Below are positions 28,973 through 42,262 of a DNA stretch of 64,000 nt, one piece after another; the first letter of the stretch is position 1; every line of letters begins with the position of its first letter. The translations under genes were made by a program, and so were the position numbers. The stretch comes from Petrolisthes cinctipes (taxonomy: Eukaryota > Arthropoda > Malacostraca > Decapoda > Porcellanidae), in NCBI GenBank assembly GCA_033782935.1, contig JAWQEG010001234.1, positions 1,620,501 to 1,684,500 of the forward strand. The letters run 5' to 3'. The notes under the pieces were generated by a model, which searched no databases, was not told where the DNA came from, and worked only from the letters and a program-made list of their open reading frames with translations.

Positions 28973-31900
28973 TAAAATATCGATTTTCAGCATGTTTTGG
29001 GCCTGTATCTGAGTAGGCATGTACAGGTCGCTTCTGGGGCCCCCAAATATCGAATTTTTGGGTGTTTGGAGCCTGAATTTGAGATATAAACGGGTTCAGA
29101 AGATGCATGCACATATCGACTTTTGGGCACATAAAATATCGATTTTCGGTATGTTTTGTTCCTGTATTTTGAGAATACTCTAACACAGAGTAGGCATGTA
29201 CAGATCGCTTCTGGCACCCCAAAATATCAAATTTTCGGGTGTTTTGAGCCTGAATTTGAGATATAAACGGGTACAGAAGATGCATGCACATATCGACTTT
29301 GGACACTTAAAATATCGATTTTTTGCATGTTTTGAGCCTATATTTTGAAAACATTCTAGCACTGAGTAGGCATGTACAGATAGCTTTTGGTACCAAAAAA
29401 TATCGAATGTTCGGGTGTTTTGAGGTTTAATTTGGGATATCTACGGGTGCAGAAGATGCATACACATATTGACTTTGGTCACCTAAAATATCGATTTCAG
29501 CATGTTTTGGGCCTATATCTGAGTAGGCATGTACAGATCGCTTCTGGGACCCCAAAATATCGAATTTCCGTGTGTTTTGAGGTTGAATTTGGGATATAAA
29601 CAGGTACAGAAGATGCATCCACATATCGACTTATGGGCACCTAAAATATCGATTTTTAGCATGTTTTGGGCCTATTTTTTGAAAACATTCTAGCACTGAG
29701 TGGGCATGTACAGATCGCTTCAGGGACCCAGAAATATCGAATTTTCGGGTGTTTTGAGCCTGAATTTGAGATATAAACGGGTACAGAAGATGCATGCACA
29801 TATCGAATTTGGACACTTAAAATATCCATTTTTAGCATGTTTTAAGCCTATATTTGGAAAAATTCTAGCATTAAGTAGGCATGTACAAATCGCTTCTGGG
29901 ACCCAAAAATATCGAATTTTCGGGTATTTTGAGGTTGAATTTGAGATATAAACGAGTGCAGAAGATGCATACACATATTGATTTTGGACACCTAAAATAT
30001 CGATTTTCAGCATGTTTTGGGCCTGTATTTTTAAAATACTCTAACACGGAGTAGGCATGTACAGATCGCTTCTGGGACCCAAAAATATCGAATTTTCGGG
30101 TGTTTTGAGAATGAATTTGAGATATAAACAGGTAATGAAGATTCATGCACATATCGACTTTTGGGCACCTAAAATATCGATTTTGAGCATGTTTTGGGTC
30201 TGTATCTTTAAAAAACATTCCAACTACGAGTAGGCATGTACAGATCTCATCTAGGACCCAAAAATACCGAATTTTCGGGTGTTTTGAGCCTGAATTTGAG
30301 ATATAAACGGGTACAGAAGATGCATGCACATATCGACTTTGGACACTTAAAATATCGATTTTTAGCATGTTTTGAGCCTATATTTTGAAAACATTCTAGC
30401 ACTGAGTAGGCATGTACAGATCGCTTCTGGGACCCAAAAATATTGAATTCGCGGGTGATTTGAGGTTGAATTTGAGATATAAACAAGTGACGAAGATGCA
30501 TGCACATATTGACTTTGGGCACCAAAAATATCGATTTTCAGCCGGTTTTGGGCCTGTATCTGAGCAGGCATGTACAGATCGCTTCTGGGTCCCCAAAATA
30601 TCGAATTGTCGGGTGTTTGGAGCCTGAATTTGAGATGTAAATGGGTACAGAAGATGCATGCACATATCGACTTTTTGGCACCTAAAATATCGATTTTGAG
30701 CATGTTTTGGGTCTGTATCTTGAAAACATTCTAACAAGGAGTAGACATGTACAGATCGCTTCTGCGACCCCAAAATATCAAATTTTCGGGTGTTTTGAGC
30801 CTGAATTTGAGATATAAACGGGTATAGAAGATGCATGCACATATCGACTTTGGACACTTAAAATATCGATTTTTTGCATGTTTTCAGCATATATTTTGAA
30901 AATATTCTAGCACTGAGTAGGCATGTACAGATCGCTTTTGGTACCAAAAAATATCGAATGTTCGGGTGTTTTGAGGTTTAATTTGGGATATAAACGGGTG
31001 CAGAAGATACATATACATATTGACTTTGGTCACCTAAAATATCGATTTCAGCATGTTTTGGGCCTGTATCTGAGTAGGCATGTACAGATCGCTTCTGGGA
31101 CCCCAAAATATCTAATTTTCGTGTGTTTTGAGGTTGAATTTGGTATATAAACAGGTACAGAAGATGCATCCACATATCGACTTATGGGCACCTAAAATAT
31201 CGATTTTTAGCATGTTTTGGGCCTATTTTTTGAAAACATTCTAGCACTGAGTGGGAATGTACAGATCGCTTCTGGGACCCAGAAATTTCGAATTTTCGGG
31301 TGTTTTGAGCCTGAATTTGAGATATAAACGGGTACAGAATATGCATGCACATATCGACCTTAGAAACTTAAAATATCGATTTTTAGCATGTTTTAAGCCT
31401 ATATTTGGAAAAATTCTAGCACTAAGTAGGCATATACAGATCGCTTCTGGGACCCAAAAATATCGAATTTTCGGGTATTTTGAGTTTGAATTTGAGATAT
31501 AAACGAGTGCTGAAGATGCATACACATATTGATTTTGGACACCTAATATATCGATTTTTAGCATGTTTTGAGCCTATATTTTGAAAACATTCTAGCACTG
31601 AGTAGGCATGTACAGATCGCTTCTGGGACCCAAAAATATTGAATTCGCGGGTGTTTTGAGGTTGAATTTGAGATATAAACGAGTGCAGAAGATGAATACA
31701 CATATTGACTTTGGGCACCAAAAATATCGATTTTCAGCAGGTTTTGGGCCTGTAGCTGAGTAGGCATGTACAGATCGCTTCTGGGACCCCAAAATATCAA
31801 ATTTTCGGGTATTTGGAGCCTGAATTCGAGATATAAACGGGTACAGAAGATGTATGCACATATTGACTTTTGGGCACCTAAAATATCGATATGCTGTATG

Positions 31901-34900
31901 TTTTGGTCCTGTATTTTGAAAATACTCTAACACGGAGTAGGCATGTACAGATCACTTCTGGGACCCCAAAATATCGAATTTTCGGTAGTTTTGGGCCTGA
32001 ATTTGAGATATCGACTTTGGACACTTAAAATATTGATTTTTAGCATGTTTTGAGCCTATAATTTGAAAACATTCTAGCACTGAGTAGGCATGTACAGATT
32101 GCTTCTTGGACCCAAAAATATTGAATTCGCGGGTGTTTTGAGGTTGAATTTGAGATATAAACGAGTGCAGAATATGCATACACATATTGACTTTGGGCAC
32201 AAAAAATATCGATTTTCAGCAGGTTTTGGTCTGTATCTGAGTAGGCATGTACAGATCGCTTCTGGAACCCCAAAATATCGAATTTTCGGGTGTTTGGAGC
32301 CTGAATTTGAGATATAAATGGGTACAGAAGATGCATACACATATCGACTTTTGGGCACCTAAAATATCGATTTTGAGCATGTTTTGGGTCTGTATCTTGA
32401 AAACATTCTAACTAGGAGTAGGCATAAACAGATCGCATCTACGACATAAAAATACCGAATTTTCGGGTGTTTTGAGCCTGAATTTAAGATATAAACGGGT
32501 ACAGAAGATGCATGCACATATCGAATTTGGACACTTAAAATATCGAATTTTAGCATGTTTTGAGCCTATATTTTGAAAAATTCTAGCACTGAGTAGGCAT
32601 GTACAGATCGCTTCCGGAACCCAAAAATATCGAATTTTTGGGTGTTTTGAGGTTGAATTTGAGATATAAACGTGTGCAGAAGATGCATACACATATTGAC
32701 TTTGGGCACCTAAAATATCGATTTTCAGCATGTTTTGGGCCTGTATCTGAGTAGGCATGTACAGATCGCTTCTGGGACCTCAAAATATCGAATTTTCGGG
32801 TATTTGGAGCCTGAATTCGAGATATAAACGGGTACAGAAGATGTATGCACATATCGACTTTTGGGCACCTAAAAGATCGATTTGCTGTATGTTTTGGTCC
32901 TGTATTTTGAAAATACTCTAACACGGAGTAGGCATGTACAGATCGCTTCTGGGACCCCAAAATATCGAATTTTCGGTAGTTTTGGGCCTAAATTTGAGAT
33001 ATCGACTATGGGCACCTAAAATATCGATTTTTAGCATGTTTTGGGCCTATATTTTGAAAATTTTGTAGCACTGAGTAGGCATGTACAGATCGCTTCTGGG
33101 ACCTCAAAATATCGAATTTTCGGGTGTTTTGAGCCTGAATTTGAGATATAAACGGGTACAGAAACTGCACGCACATATTGACTTTGGTCACCTAAAATAT
33201 CGATTTTTAGCATGTTTTGGGCCTGTATTTTAAAAATACTCTAACACGGAGTAGGCATGTACAGATCGCTTCTAGGACTCAAAAATATCGAATTTTCGGG
33301 AGTTTTGAGCCTGAATTTGAGATATAAACAGGTACTGAAGTTGCATTCACATATCGACTTTTGGGAACCTAAAATATCGATTTTGAGCATGTTTTGGGTC
33401 TGTATCTTGAAAACATTTTTAACTAGGAGTAGGCATGTACAGATCGCTTCTGGGACCCCAAAATACCGAATTTTCGGGTGTTTTGAGCCTGAATTTAAGT
33501 TATATACACTGGAACAGAAGATATATGCACATATCGACTTTGGACACTTAAAATATCGATTGTTAGCATGTTTTGAGCCAATATTTTGGAAAAATTATAG
33601 CACTGTGTAGGTATGTACAGATCGCTTCAGGGATACAAAAATATCGAATATTGGGGTGTTTTGAAGTTGAATTTGGGATATAAACGGGTGCAGAAGATTC
33701 ATACACATATTGACTTTTGGCACCTAAAATATCGATTTTCAGCATGTTTTGGGCCTTTATCTGAGTAGGCATGTACAGATCGCTTCTGGGACCCCAAAAT
33801 ATCGAATTTTCGGGTGTTTGGAGCTTAATTTGAGATATAAACGGGTACAGAAGATGCATGCACATATCGACTTTTGGGCACCTAAAATATCGATTTTGAG
33901 CATGTTTTGGGTCTGCATCTTGAAAACATTCTAACTAGGAGTAGGCATGTACAGATCGCTTCTAGGACATAAAAATACCGAATTTTCGGGTGTTTTGAGC
34001 CTGAATTTGAGATATAAACGGGTACACAAGATGCATGCACATATCGATTTTGGACGCTTAAAAATATCGATTTTTAGCATGTTTTGAGCCTATATTTTGA
34101 AAACATTCTAGCACGGAGTAGGCATGTACAGATCGCTTCTGGGCCCCAAAATTTTGAATTTTCGGGTGTTTTGGGCCTGAATTTGATATATCGACTTTGG
34201 GCACCTAAAATATCGATTTTTAGTATGTTTTGGACCTATATTTAAAAAATATTCTAGCACTGAGTAGGCATGTACAGATCGCTTCTGGGACACAAAAATA
34301 TCGAATTTTCGGGTGTTTTGAGCCTGAATTTGTGATATAAACAGGTACTGAAGTTGCATGCACATATCGACTTTTGGGCACCTAAAATATCGGTTTTGAG
34401 CATGTTTTGGGTCTGTATCTTGAAAACATTCTAACTAAGAGTAGGCATGTACAGATCGCTTCTAGGACATAAAAATACCAAATTTTCGGGTGTTTTGAGC
34501 CTGAATTTGAGATATAAAAGGGTACAGAAGATGCAAGCACATATTGACTTTGGACACTTAAAATATCGATTTTTAGCATGTTTTGAACCTATATTTTGAA
34601 ATCATTCTAGCACTGAGTAGGCATGTACACATCGCTTCTGGGACCCAAAAATATCGAATTTTCGGGTGTTTTGAGGTTGAATTTGGGATATAAACGGGTG
34701 CAGACGATGCATACACATATTGACTTTGGGCACCTAAAATATCGATTTTGAGCATGTTTTGGGCCTATATTTTGAATATACTCTAACACGGAGTAGGTAT
34801 GTACAGATCGTTTCTGGGACCCAAAAATATCGAATTTTCGGGTGTTTTGAGCCTGAATTTGAGATATAAACGGGTACAGAAGATGCATGCACATATCGAA

Positions 34901-37900
34901 TTTGGACACTTAAAATATCGATTTTTAGCATGTTTTGAGCCTATATTTTGAAAACATTATAGCACTGAGTAGGCATGTACAGATCGCTTCTGGGACCCAA
35001 AAATATCGAATTTTCGGGTGTTTTGAGGTTGTATTTGAGATATAAACGAGTGCAGAAGATGCATACACATATTGACTTTGGGCACCTAAAATATCGATTT
35101 TCAGCATGTTTTGGGCCTGTATCTGAGTAGGCATGTACAGATCGCTTCTGGGACCCCAAAATATCGAATTTTCGGGTGTTTGGAGACTGAATTTGAGATA
35201 TAAACGGGTACAGAAGATGCATGCACATATCGACTTTTGGGCACATAAAATATCGATTTTGAACATGTTTTGGGTCTGTATCTTTCAAACATTCTGGCAC
35301 TGAGTAGGCATGTACAGATCGCTTGTGGGACCCCAAAATATCGAATTTTCGGGTGTTTTGAGGTTGAATTTTAGATATAAACGGGTGCAGAAGATGCATA
35401 CACATATTGACTTTGAGCACTTAATATATCGATTTTCAGCATGTTTTGGGCCTGTATCTGAGTAGGCATGTACAGATCGCTTCTGGGACCCCAAAATATC
35501 GAATTTTTTGGTGTTTGGAGCCTGAATTTGAGATATAAACGGGTTCAGAAGATGCATGCACATATCGACTTTTGGGCACATAAAATATCGATTTTCTGTA
35601 TGTTTTGTTCGTGTATTTTGAAAATACTCTAACACAGAGTAGGCATGTACAGATCGCTTCTGGGACCCCAAAATATCGAATTTTCGGGTGTTTTGAAGTT
35701 GAATTTGAGATGTAAACGGGTGCAGAAGATGCATACACATATTGACTTTGCGCACCTAAAATATCGATTTTCAGCATGTTTTGGGCCTGTATCTGAGTAG
35801 GCATGTACAGATCGCTTCTGGGACCCCAAAATATCGAATTTTTTGGTGTTTGGAGCCTGAATTTGAGATATAAACGGGTTCAGAAGATGCATGCAAATAT
35901 CGACTTTTGGGCACATAAAATATCGATTTTCTGTATGTTTTGTTCTTGTATTTTGAAAATACTCTAACACAGAGTAGGCATGTACAGATCGCTTCTGGGA
36001 CCCCAAAATATCGAATTTTCGGGTGTTTTGAGGTTGAATTTGAGATATAAACGGGTGCAGAAGATGCATACACATATTGACTTTGCGCACCTAAAATATC
36101 GATTTTCAGCATGTTTTGGGCCTGTATCTGAGTAGGCATGTACTGATCGCTTCTGGGACCCCAAAATATCGATTTTTTTGGTGTTTGGAGCCTGAATTTG
36201 AGATATAAACGGGTACAGAATATGCATGCACATATCGACTTTTGGGGACCTAAAATATCAATTTTGAGCATGTTTTGGGCCTGTATCTTGAAAACATTCT
36301 AACTAGGAGTAGGCATGTAAAGATCGCTTCTAGGACATAAAAATACCGAGTTTTTGGGTGTTTTGAGCCTGAATTTGAGATATAATCGGGTACAGAAGAT
36401 GCATGCACATATCGACTTTGGACACTTAAAATATCGATTTTTTGCATGTTTTGAGCCTATATTTTGGAAACATTCTAGCACTGAGTAGGCATGTACAGAT
36501 AGCTTTTGGTACCAAAAAATATCGAATGTTCGGGTGTTTTGAGGTTTAATTTGGGATATAAACGGGTGCAGAAGATGCATACACATATTGACTTTGGTCA
36601 CCTAAAATATCGATTTCAGCATGTTTTGGGCCTGTATCTGAGTAGGCATGTACAGATCGCTTCTGGGACCCCAAAATATCGAATTTTCGTGTGTATTGAG
36701 GTTGAATTCGGGATATAAACAGGTACACAAGATGTATCCACATATCGACTTATGGGCACCTAAAATATCGATTTTTAGCATGTTTTGGGCCTATTTTTTG
36801 AAAACATTCTAGCACTGAGTGGGCATGTACAGATCGCTTCTGGGACCCAGAAATATCGAATTTTCGGGTGTTTTGAGCCTGAATTTGATATATAAACGGG
36901 TACAGAAGATGCATACACATATTGACTTTGGGCACCAAAAATATCGATTTTCAGCCGGTTTTGGGCCTGTATCTGAGCAGGCATGTACAGATCGCTTCTG
37001 GGTCCCCAAAATATCATATTTTTGGGTGTTTGGAGCCTGAATTTGAGATGTAAATTGGTAGAGAAGATGCATGCACATATCGACTTTTTGGCACCTAAAA
37101 TATCGATTTTGAGCATGTTTTGGGTCTGTATCTTGAAAACATTCTAACAAGGTGTAGGCATGTACAGATCGCTTCTGCGACCCCAAAATATCGAATTTTC
37201 GGGTGTTTTGAGTTTGAATTTGAGATATAAACGAGTGCTGAAGATGCATACACATATTGATTTTGGACACCTAATATATCGATTTTTAGCATGTTTTGAG
37301 CCTATATTTTGAAAACATTCTAGCACTGAGTAGGCATGTACAGATCGCTTCCAGGACCCCAAAATATCGAATTTTCGGGTGTTTGGAGCCTGAATTTGAG
37401 ATATAAATGGGTACAGACGATGCATGCACATATCGACTTTTGGGCACCTAAAATATCGATTTTGAGCATGTTTTGGGTCTGTATCTTGAAAAAATTCTAA
37501 CTATGAGTAGGCATGAACAGATCGCTTCCGGGACCCAAAAATATCGAATTTTCGGGTGTTTTGAGGTTGAATTTGAGATATAAACGAGTGCTGAAGATGC
37601 ATACACATATTGATTTTGGACACCTAATATATCGATTTTTAGCATGTTTTGAGCCTATATTTTGAAAACATTCTAGCACTGAGTAGGCATGTACAGATCG
37701 CTTCTAGGACCCCAAAATATCGAATTTTCGGGTGTTTGGAGCCTGAATTTGAGATATAAATGGGTACAGAAGATGCATGCACATATCGACTTTTGGGCAC
37801 CTAAAATATCGATTTTGAGCATGTTTTGGTTCTGTATCTTGAAAACATTCTAACTATGAGTAGGCATGAACAGATCGCTTCTAGTACATAAAAATACCGA

Positions 37901-39490
37901 ATTTTCGGGTGTTTTGAGCCTGAATTTAAGATATAAACGGGTACAGAAGATGCATGCACATATCGAATTTGGACACTTAAAATATCGAATTTTAGCATGT
38001 TTTGAGCCTATATTTTGAAAACATTCTAGCACTGAGTAGGCATGTACAGATCGCTTAAGGGACCCAAAAATATCGAATTTTTGGGTGTTTTGAGGTTGAA
38101 TTTGGGATATAAACGTGTGCAGAAGATGCATACACATATTGACTTTGGGCACCTAAAATATCGATTTTCAGCATGTTTTGGGCCTGTATCTGAGTAGGCA
38201 TGTACAGATCGCTTCTGGGACCTCAAAATATCGAATTTTCGGGTATTTGGAGCCTGAATTCGAGATATAAACGGGTACAGAAGATGTATGCACATATCGA
38301 CTTTTGGGCACCTAAAATATCGATTTGCTGTATGTTTTGGCCATGTATTTTAAAAATACTCTAACACGGAGTAGGCATGTACAGATCGCTTCTGGGACCC
38401 CAAAATATCGAATTTTCGGTAGTTTTGGGCCTAAATTTGAGATATCGACTATGGGCACCTAAAATATCGATTTTTAGCATGTTTTGGGCCTATATTTTAA
38501 AAACTTTCTAGCACTGAGTAGGCATGTACAGATCGCTTCTGGGACCTCAAAATATCGAATTTTCGGGTGTTTTGAGCCTGAATTTGAGATATAAACGGGT
38601 ACAGAAACTGCACGCACATATTGACTTTGGTCACCTAAAATATCGATTTTTAGCATGTTTTGGGCCTGTATTTTAAAAATACTCTAACACGGAGTAGGCA
38701 TGTACAGATCGCTTCTAGGACCCAAAAATATCGAATTTTCGGGAGTTTTGAGCCTGAATTTGAGATATAAACAGGTACTGAAGTTGCATTCACATATCGA
38801 CTCTTGGGCACCTAAAATATCGATTTTGAGCATGTTTTGGGTCTGTATCTTGAAAACATTTTTAACTAGGAGTAGGCATGTACAGATCGCTTCTGGGACC
38901 CCAAAATATCGAATTTTCGGGTGTTTGGAGCTTAATTTGAGATATAAACGGGTACAGAAGATGCATGCACATATCGACTTTTGGGCACCTAAAATATCGA
39001 TTTTGAGCATGTTTTGGGTCTGCATCTTGAAAACATTCTAACTAGGAGTAGGCATGTACAGATCGCTTCTAGGACATAAAAATACCGAATTTTCGGGTGT
39101 TTTGAGCCTGAATTTGAGATATAAACGGGTACAGAAGATGCATGCACATATCGATTTTGGACGCTTAAAAATATCGATTTTTAGCATGTTTTGAGCCTAT
39201 ATTTTGAAAACATTCTAGCACGGAGTAGGCATGTACAGATTGCTTCTGGGACCCCAAATTTTGAATTTTCTTGGTGTTTTGGGCCTGAATTTGAGATATC
39301 GACTTTGGGCACCTAAAATATCGATTTTTAGCATGTTTTGGACCAATATTTAAAAAATATTCTAGCACTGAGTAGGCATGTACAGATCGCTTCTGGGACA
39401 CAAAAATATCGAATTTTCGGGTGTTTTGAGCCTGAATTTGTGATATAAACAGGTACTGAAGTTGGATGCACATATCGACTTTTGGGCACA
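28973..39490 (+). repeat. 10.5-kb higher-order repeat, copy C (10518 bp)
   Basis: Third copy, at a shift of 10342 from B over its first part and 10518 after the place of the monomer missing from B. It retains that monomer. It has a 1-bp deletion near 32577 relative to A and B, and a CC-to-AA dinucleotide difference at 30110-30111 that matches a monomer at 3812 rather than copies A and B. The copy ends at 39490, the same phase at which A joins B and B joins C. Sequence after that point corresponds to an internal part of the unit. Confidence 0.93.
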
Positions 39491-41130
39491 TAAAATATAG
39501 GTTTTAAACATGTTTTGGGTCTGTATCTTGAAAACATTCTAACTAAGAGTAGGCATGTACAGATCGCTTCTAGGACATAAAAATACCGAATTTTCGGGTG
39601 TTTTGAGCCTGAATTTGAGATATAAACGGGTACAGAAGATGCATGCACATATCGAATTTGGACACTTAAAATATCGATTTTTAGCATGTTTTGAGCCTAT
39701 ATTTTGAAAACATTATAGCACTGAGTAGGCATGTACAGATCGCTTCTGGGACCCAAAAATATCGAATTTTCGGGTGTTTTGAGGTTGTATTTGAGATATA
39801 AACGAGTGCAGAAGATGCATACACATATTGACTTTGGGCACCTAAAATATCGATTTTCAGCATGTTTTGGGCCTGTATCTGAGTAGGCATGTACAGATCG
39901 CTTCTAGGACCCCAAAATATCGAATTTTCGGGTGTTTGGAGACTGAATTTGAGATATAAACGGGTACAGAAGATGCATGCACATATCGACTTTTGGGCAC
40001 CTAAAATATCGATTTTGAACATGTTTTGGGTCTGTATCTTTCAAACATTCTAGCACTGAGTAGGCATGTACAGATCGCTTCAGGGACCCCAAAATATCGA
40101 ATTTTCGGGTGTTTTGAGGTTGAAATTTAGATATAAACGGGTGCAGAAGATGCATACACATATTGACTTTGCGCACTTAATATATCGATTTTCAGCATGT
40201 TTTCGGCCTGTATCTGAGTAGGCATGTACAGATCGCTTCTGGGACCCCAAAATATCGAATTTTTTGGTGTTTGGAGCCTTAATTTGAGATATAAACGGGT
40301 TCAGAAGATGCATGCACATATCGACTTTTGGGCACATAAAATATCGATTTTCTGTATGTTTTTTTCGTGTATTTTGAAAATACTCTAACACAGAGTAGGC
40401 ATGTACAGATCGCTTCTGGGACCCCAAAATATCGAATTTTCGGGTGTTTTGAGGTTGAATTTGAGATAAAACGGGTGCAGAAGATGCATACACATATTGA
40501 CTTTGCGCACCTAAAACATCGATTTTCAGCATGTTTTGGGCCTGTATCTGAGTAGGCATGTACAGATCGCTTCTGGGACCCCAAAATATCGAATTTTTTG
40601 GTGTTTGGAGCCTGTATTTGAGATATAAACGGGTTCAGAAGATGCATGCACATATCGACTTTTGGGCACATAAAATATCGATTTTCTGTATGTTTTGTTC
40701 GTGTATTTTGAAAATACTCTAACACAGAGTAGGCATGTACAGATCGCTTCTGGGACCCCAAAATATCGAATTTTCGGGTGTTTTGAGTTTGAATTTGAGA
40801 TATAAACGGGTGCAGAAGATGCATACACATATTGACTTTGCGCACCTAAAATATCGATTTTCAGCATGTTTTGTGCCTGTATCTGAGTAGGCATGTACAG
40901 ATCGCTTCTGGGACCCCAAAATATCGATTTTTTTGGTGTTTGGAGCCTGAATTTGAGATATAAACGGGTACAGAAGATGCATGCACATATCGACTTTTGG
41001 GGACCTAAAATATCGATTTTGAGCATGTTTTGGGCCTGTATCTTGAAAACATTCTAACTAGGAGTAGGCATGTAAAGATCGCTTCTAGGACATAAAAATA
41101 CCGAGTTTTCGGGTGCTTTGAGCCTGAATT
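39491..41130 (+). repeat. Partial, rearranged fourth copy of the 10.5-kb unit
   Basis: From 39491 the sequence resembles the middle of the large unit. The first 150 bases or so match copy C at a shift of 5108 (from about 34383). The rest, to about 41130, matches at a shift of 4755-4756 (from about 34900). The two shifts differ by 352 bp, so two monomers are missing. Identity to copy C is visibly lower than among A, B and C. This is the edge of the homogenised block. Confidence 0.8.
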
Positions 41131-41768
41131 TGAGATATAAATGGGTACAGAAGATGCATGCACATTTCGACTTTGGACACTTAAAAATATCGATTTTTAG
41201 CATGTTTTGAGCCTATATTTTGAAAACATTCTAGCACGGAGTAGGCATGTACAGATCGCTTCTGGGCCCCCAAATTTTGAATTTTCGGGTGTTTTGGGCC
41301 TGAATTTGAGACATCGACTTTGGGCACCTAAAATATCGATTTTTAGCATGTTTTGGACCTATATTTAAAAAAAAACTCTAGCACTGAGTAGGCATGTACA
41401 GATCGCTTCTGGGACACAAAAATATCGAATTTTCGGGTGTTTTGAGCCTGAATTTGTGATATAAACAGGTACTGAAGTTGCATGCACATATCGACTTTTG
41501 GGCACCTAAAATATCGGTTTTGAGCATGTTTTTTGTCTGTATCTTGAAAACATTCTAACTAGGAGTAGGCATGTAAAGATCGCTTCTAGGACATAAAAAT
41601 ACCGAGTTTTCGGGTGCTTTGAGCCTGAATTTGAGATATAAATGGGTACAGAAGATGCATGCACATATCGACTTTGGACACTTAAAAATATCGATTTTTA
41701 GCATGTTTTGAGCCTATATTTTGAAAACATTCTAGCACGGAGTAGGCATGTACAGATCGCTTCTGGGA
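41020..41768 (+). repeat. 501-bp higher-order period near the array edge
   Basis: The GGAGTAGGCATGTAAAGATC variant at 41061 recurs at 41562, a shift of 501 bp. The flanking bases follow the same shift from about 41020 up to about 41768, including the AAAATACCGAGTTTTCGGG and GGGTGCTTTG variants. As at the left end of the window, the unit contains full-length and short (147-bp type) monomers. It overlaps the end of the rearranged fourth large copy. Confidence 0.75.
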
Positions 41769-41827
41769 ACCATAAATATCGAATTTTCGGGTGTTTAGCG
41801 CCTGAATTTTGAAAATATTCCAGCACT
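41740..41827 (+). repeat. Half-length 88-bp monomer
   Basis: The GAGTAGGCATG landmark occurs at 41740 and again at 41828, only 88 bp apart. The unit starts as a normal monomer through the AAATATCGAATTTTCGGG box of one half. After GCCTGAATTT it passes into TGAAAATATTCCAGCACT, which belongs to the other half. It is therefore a hybrid of the two half-repeats, as expected from unequal exchange or deletion between the halves. It lies one monomer away from the retroelement insertion. Confidence 0.85.
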
Positions 41828-41993
41828 GAGTAGGCATGTACAGATCGCTTCTGGGACCCCAAAATATCGAATTTTCTGGTGTTTTGAGCCTGAATTTGAG
41901 ATATAAACGGGTACAGAAAATGCATGAACATATTGACTTTGGGCACCTAAAATATCAATTTTCAGCATGTTTTGGGCCTGTATTTTGAAAATA

Positions 41994-41997
41994 CTCT
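41994..41997. repeat. Target site duplication CTCT (left copy)
   Basis: CTCT directly before the TG of the 5' LTR is repeated at 50686-50689 directly after the CA of the 3' LTR. The uninterrupted satellite has AAAATACTCTAACAC at this place. Removing the element plus one CTCT gives a monomer of exactly 176 bp (170 bases from 41828 plus 6 from 50690). Confidence 0.85.
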
Positions 41998-42136
41998 TGT
42001 ACATTTCAGTATAGCTAGGAGGGTAACACACAGCTTCCCCACTTGAAGCAACAAAAACCAGAACACCTTCTGACAATAACAAACACAAGAGGGCCAACCT
42101 CCTTACCTCCAATTTCTCACTGTCATCTCTAAACTC

Positions 42137-42180
42137 AAGAGAGAGAGGGAGAGAAAGTAGAAAGAGAGAGAGAGAGAAGA
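42137..42180. repeat. (GA)n tract in the 5' LTR
   Basis: Imperfect GA dinucleotide run, with an equivalent run in the 3' LTR around 50242-50282. The two LTRs differ by two bases in length here, consistent with slippage. Confidence 0.85.
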
Positions 42181-42223
42181 ATTGGGTGGAGCTTAGACAA
42201 GAACTCCACCCCTTTTCAAGAAG

Positions 42224-42242
42224 ATAATAATAATAATAATAT
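42224..42242. repeat. (ATA)n microsatellite in the 5' LTR
   Basis: Six trinucleotide repeats (ATAATA...), present at the same place in the 3' LTR around 50327-50345. Confidence 0.85.
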
Positions 42243-42262
42243 CTGAATAGACTGGGCATCTT

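Larger units (their letters stand above)
1..41997 (+). repeat. 177-bp satellite array, left block
   Basis: Uninterrupted head-to-tail tandem satellite. The landmark GAGTAGGCATGTACAGATCG, or a close variant, recurs at 270, 447, 624, 771, 948 and so on, at spacings of mostly 176-177 bp with interspersed 158-160 and 146-148 bp units. All units have the same orientation. Every unit carries two boxes, AAAATATCGATTTT and AAAATATCGAATTTT, about 88 bp apart. The block ends at the target site of the retroelement. The array is AT-rich and has no credible gene. I do not recognise the family by name. It could be centromeric, pericentromeric or heterochromatic, but nothing in the sequence decides this. 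Confidence 0.97.

Noticed and set aside
1..41997. Scores of minus- and plus-strand open frames of 60-219 codons in the satellite
   Set aside because: They are shifted readings of the same monomer with the same Cys/Ser/Ile-rich pattern in different frames. The frame is broken wherever a 176, 158 or 146 bp unit occurs, there are no start-site or domain signals, and the same frames are open on both strands.
41795..42259. Minus-strand open frame of 154 codons across the satellite/LTR border
   Set aside because: It joins satellite to LTR across the insertion point and includes the GA and ATA simple repeats. It is a chance fusion.
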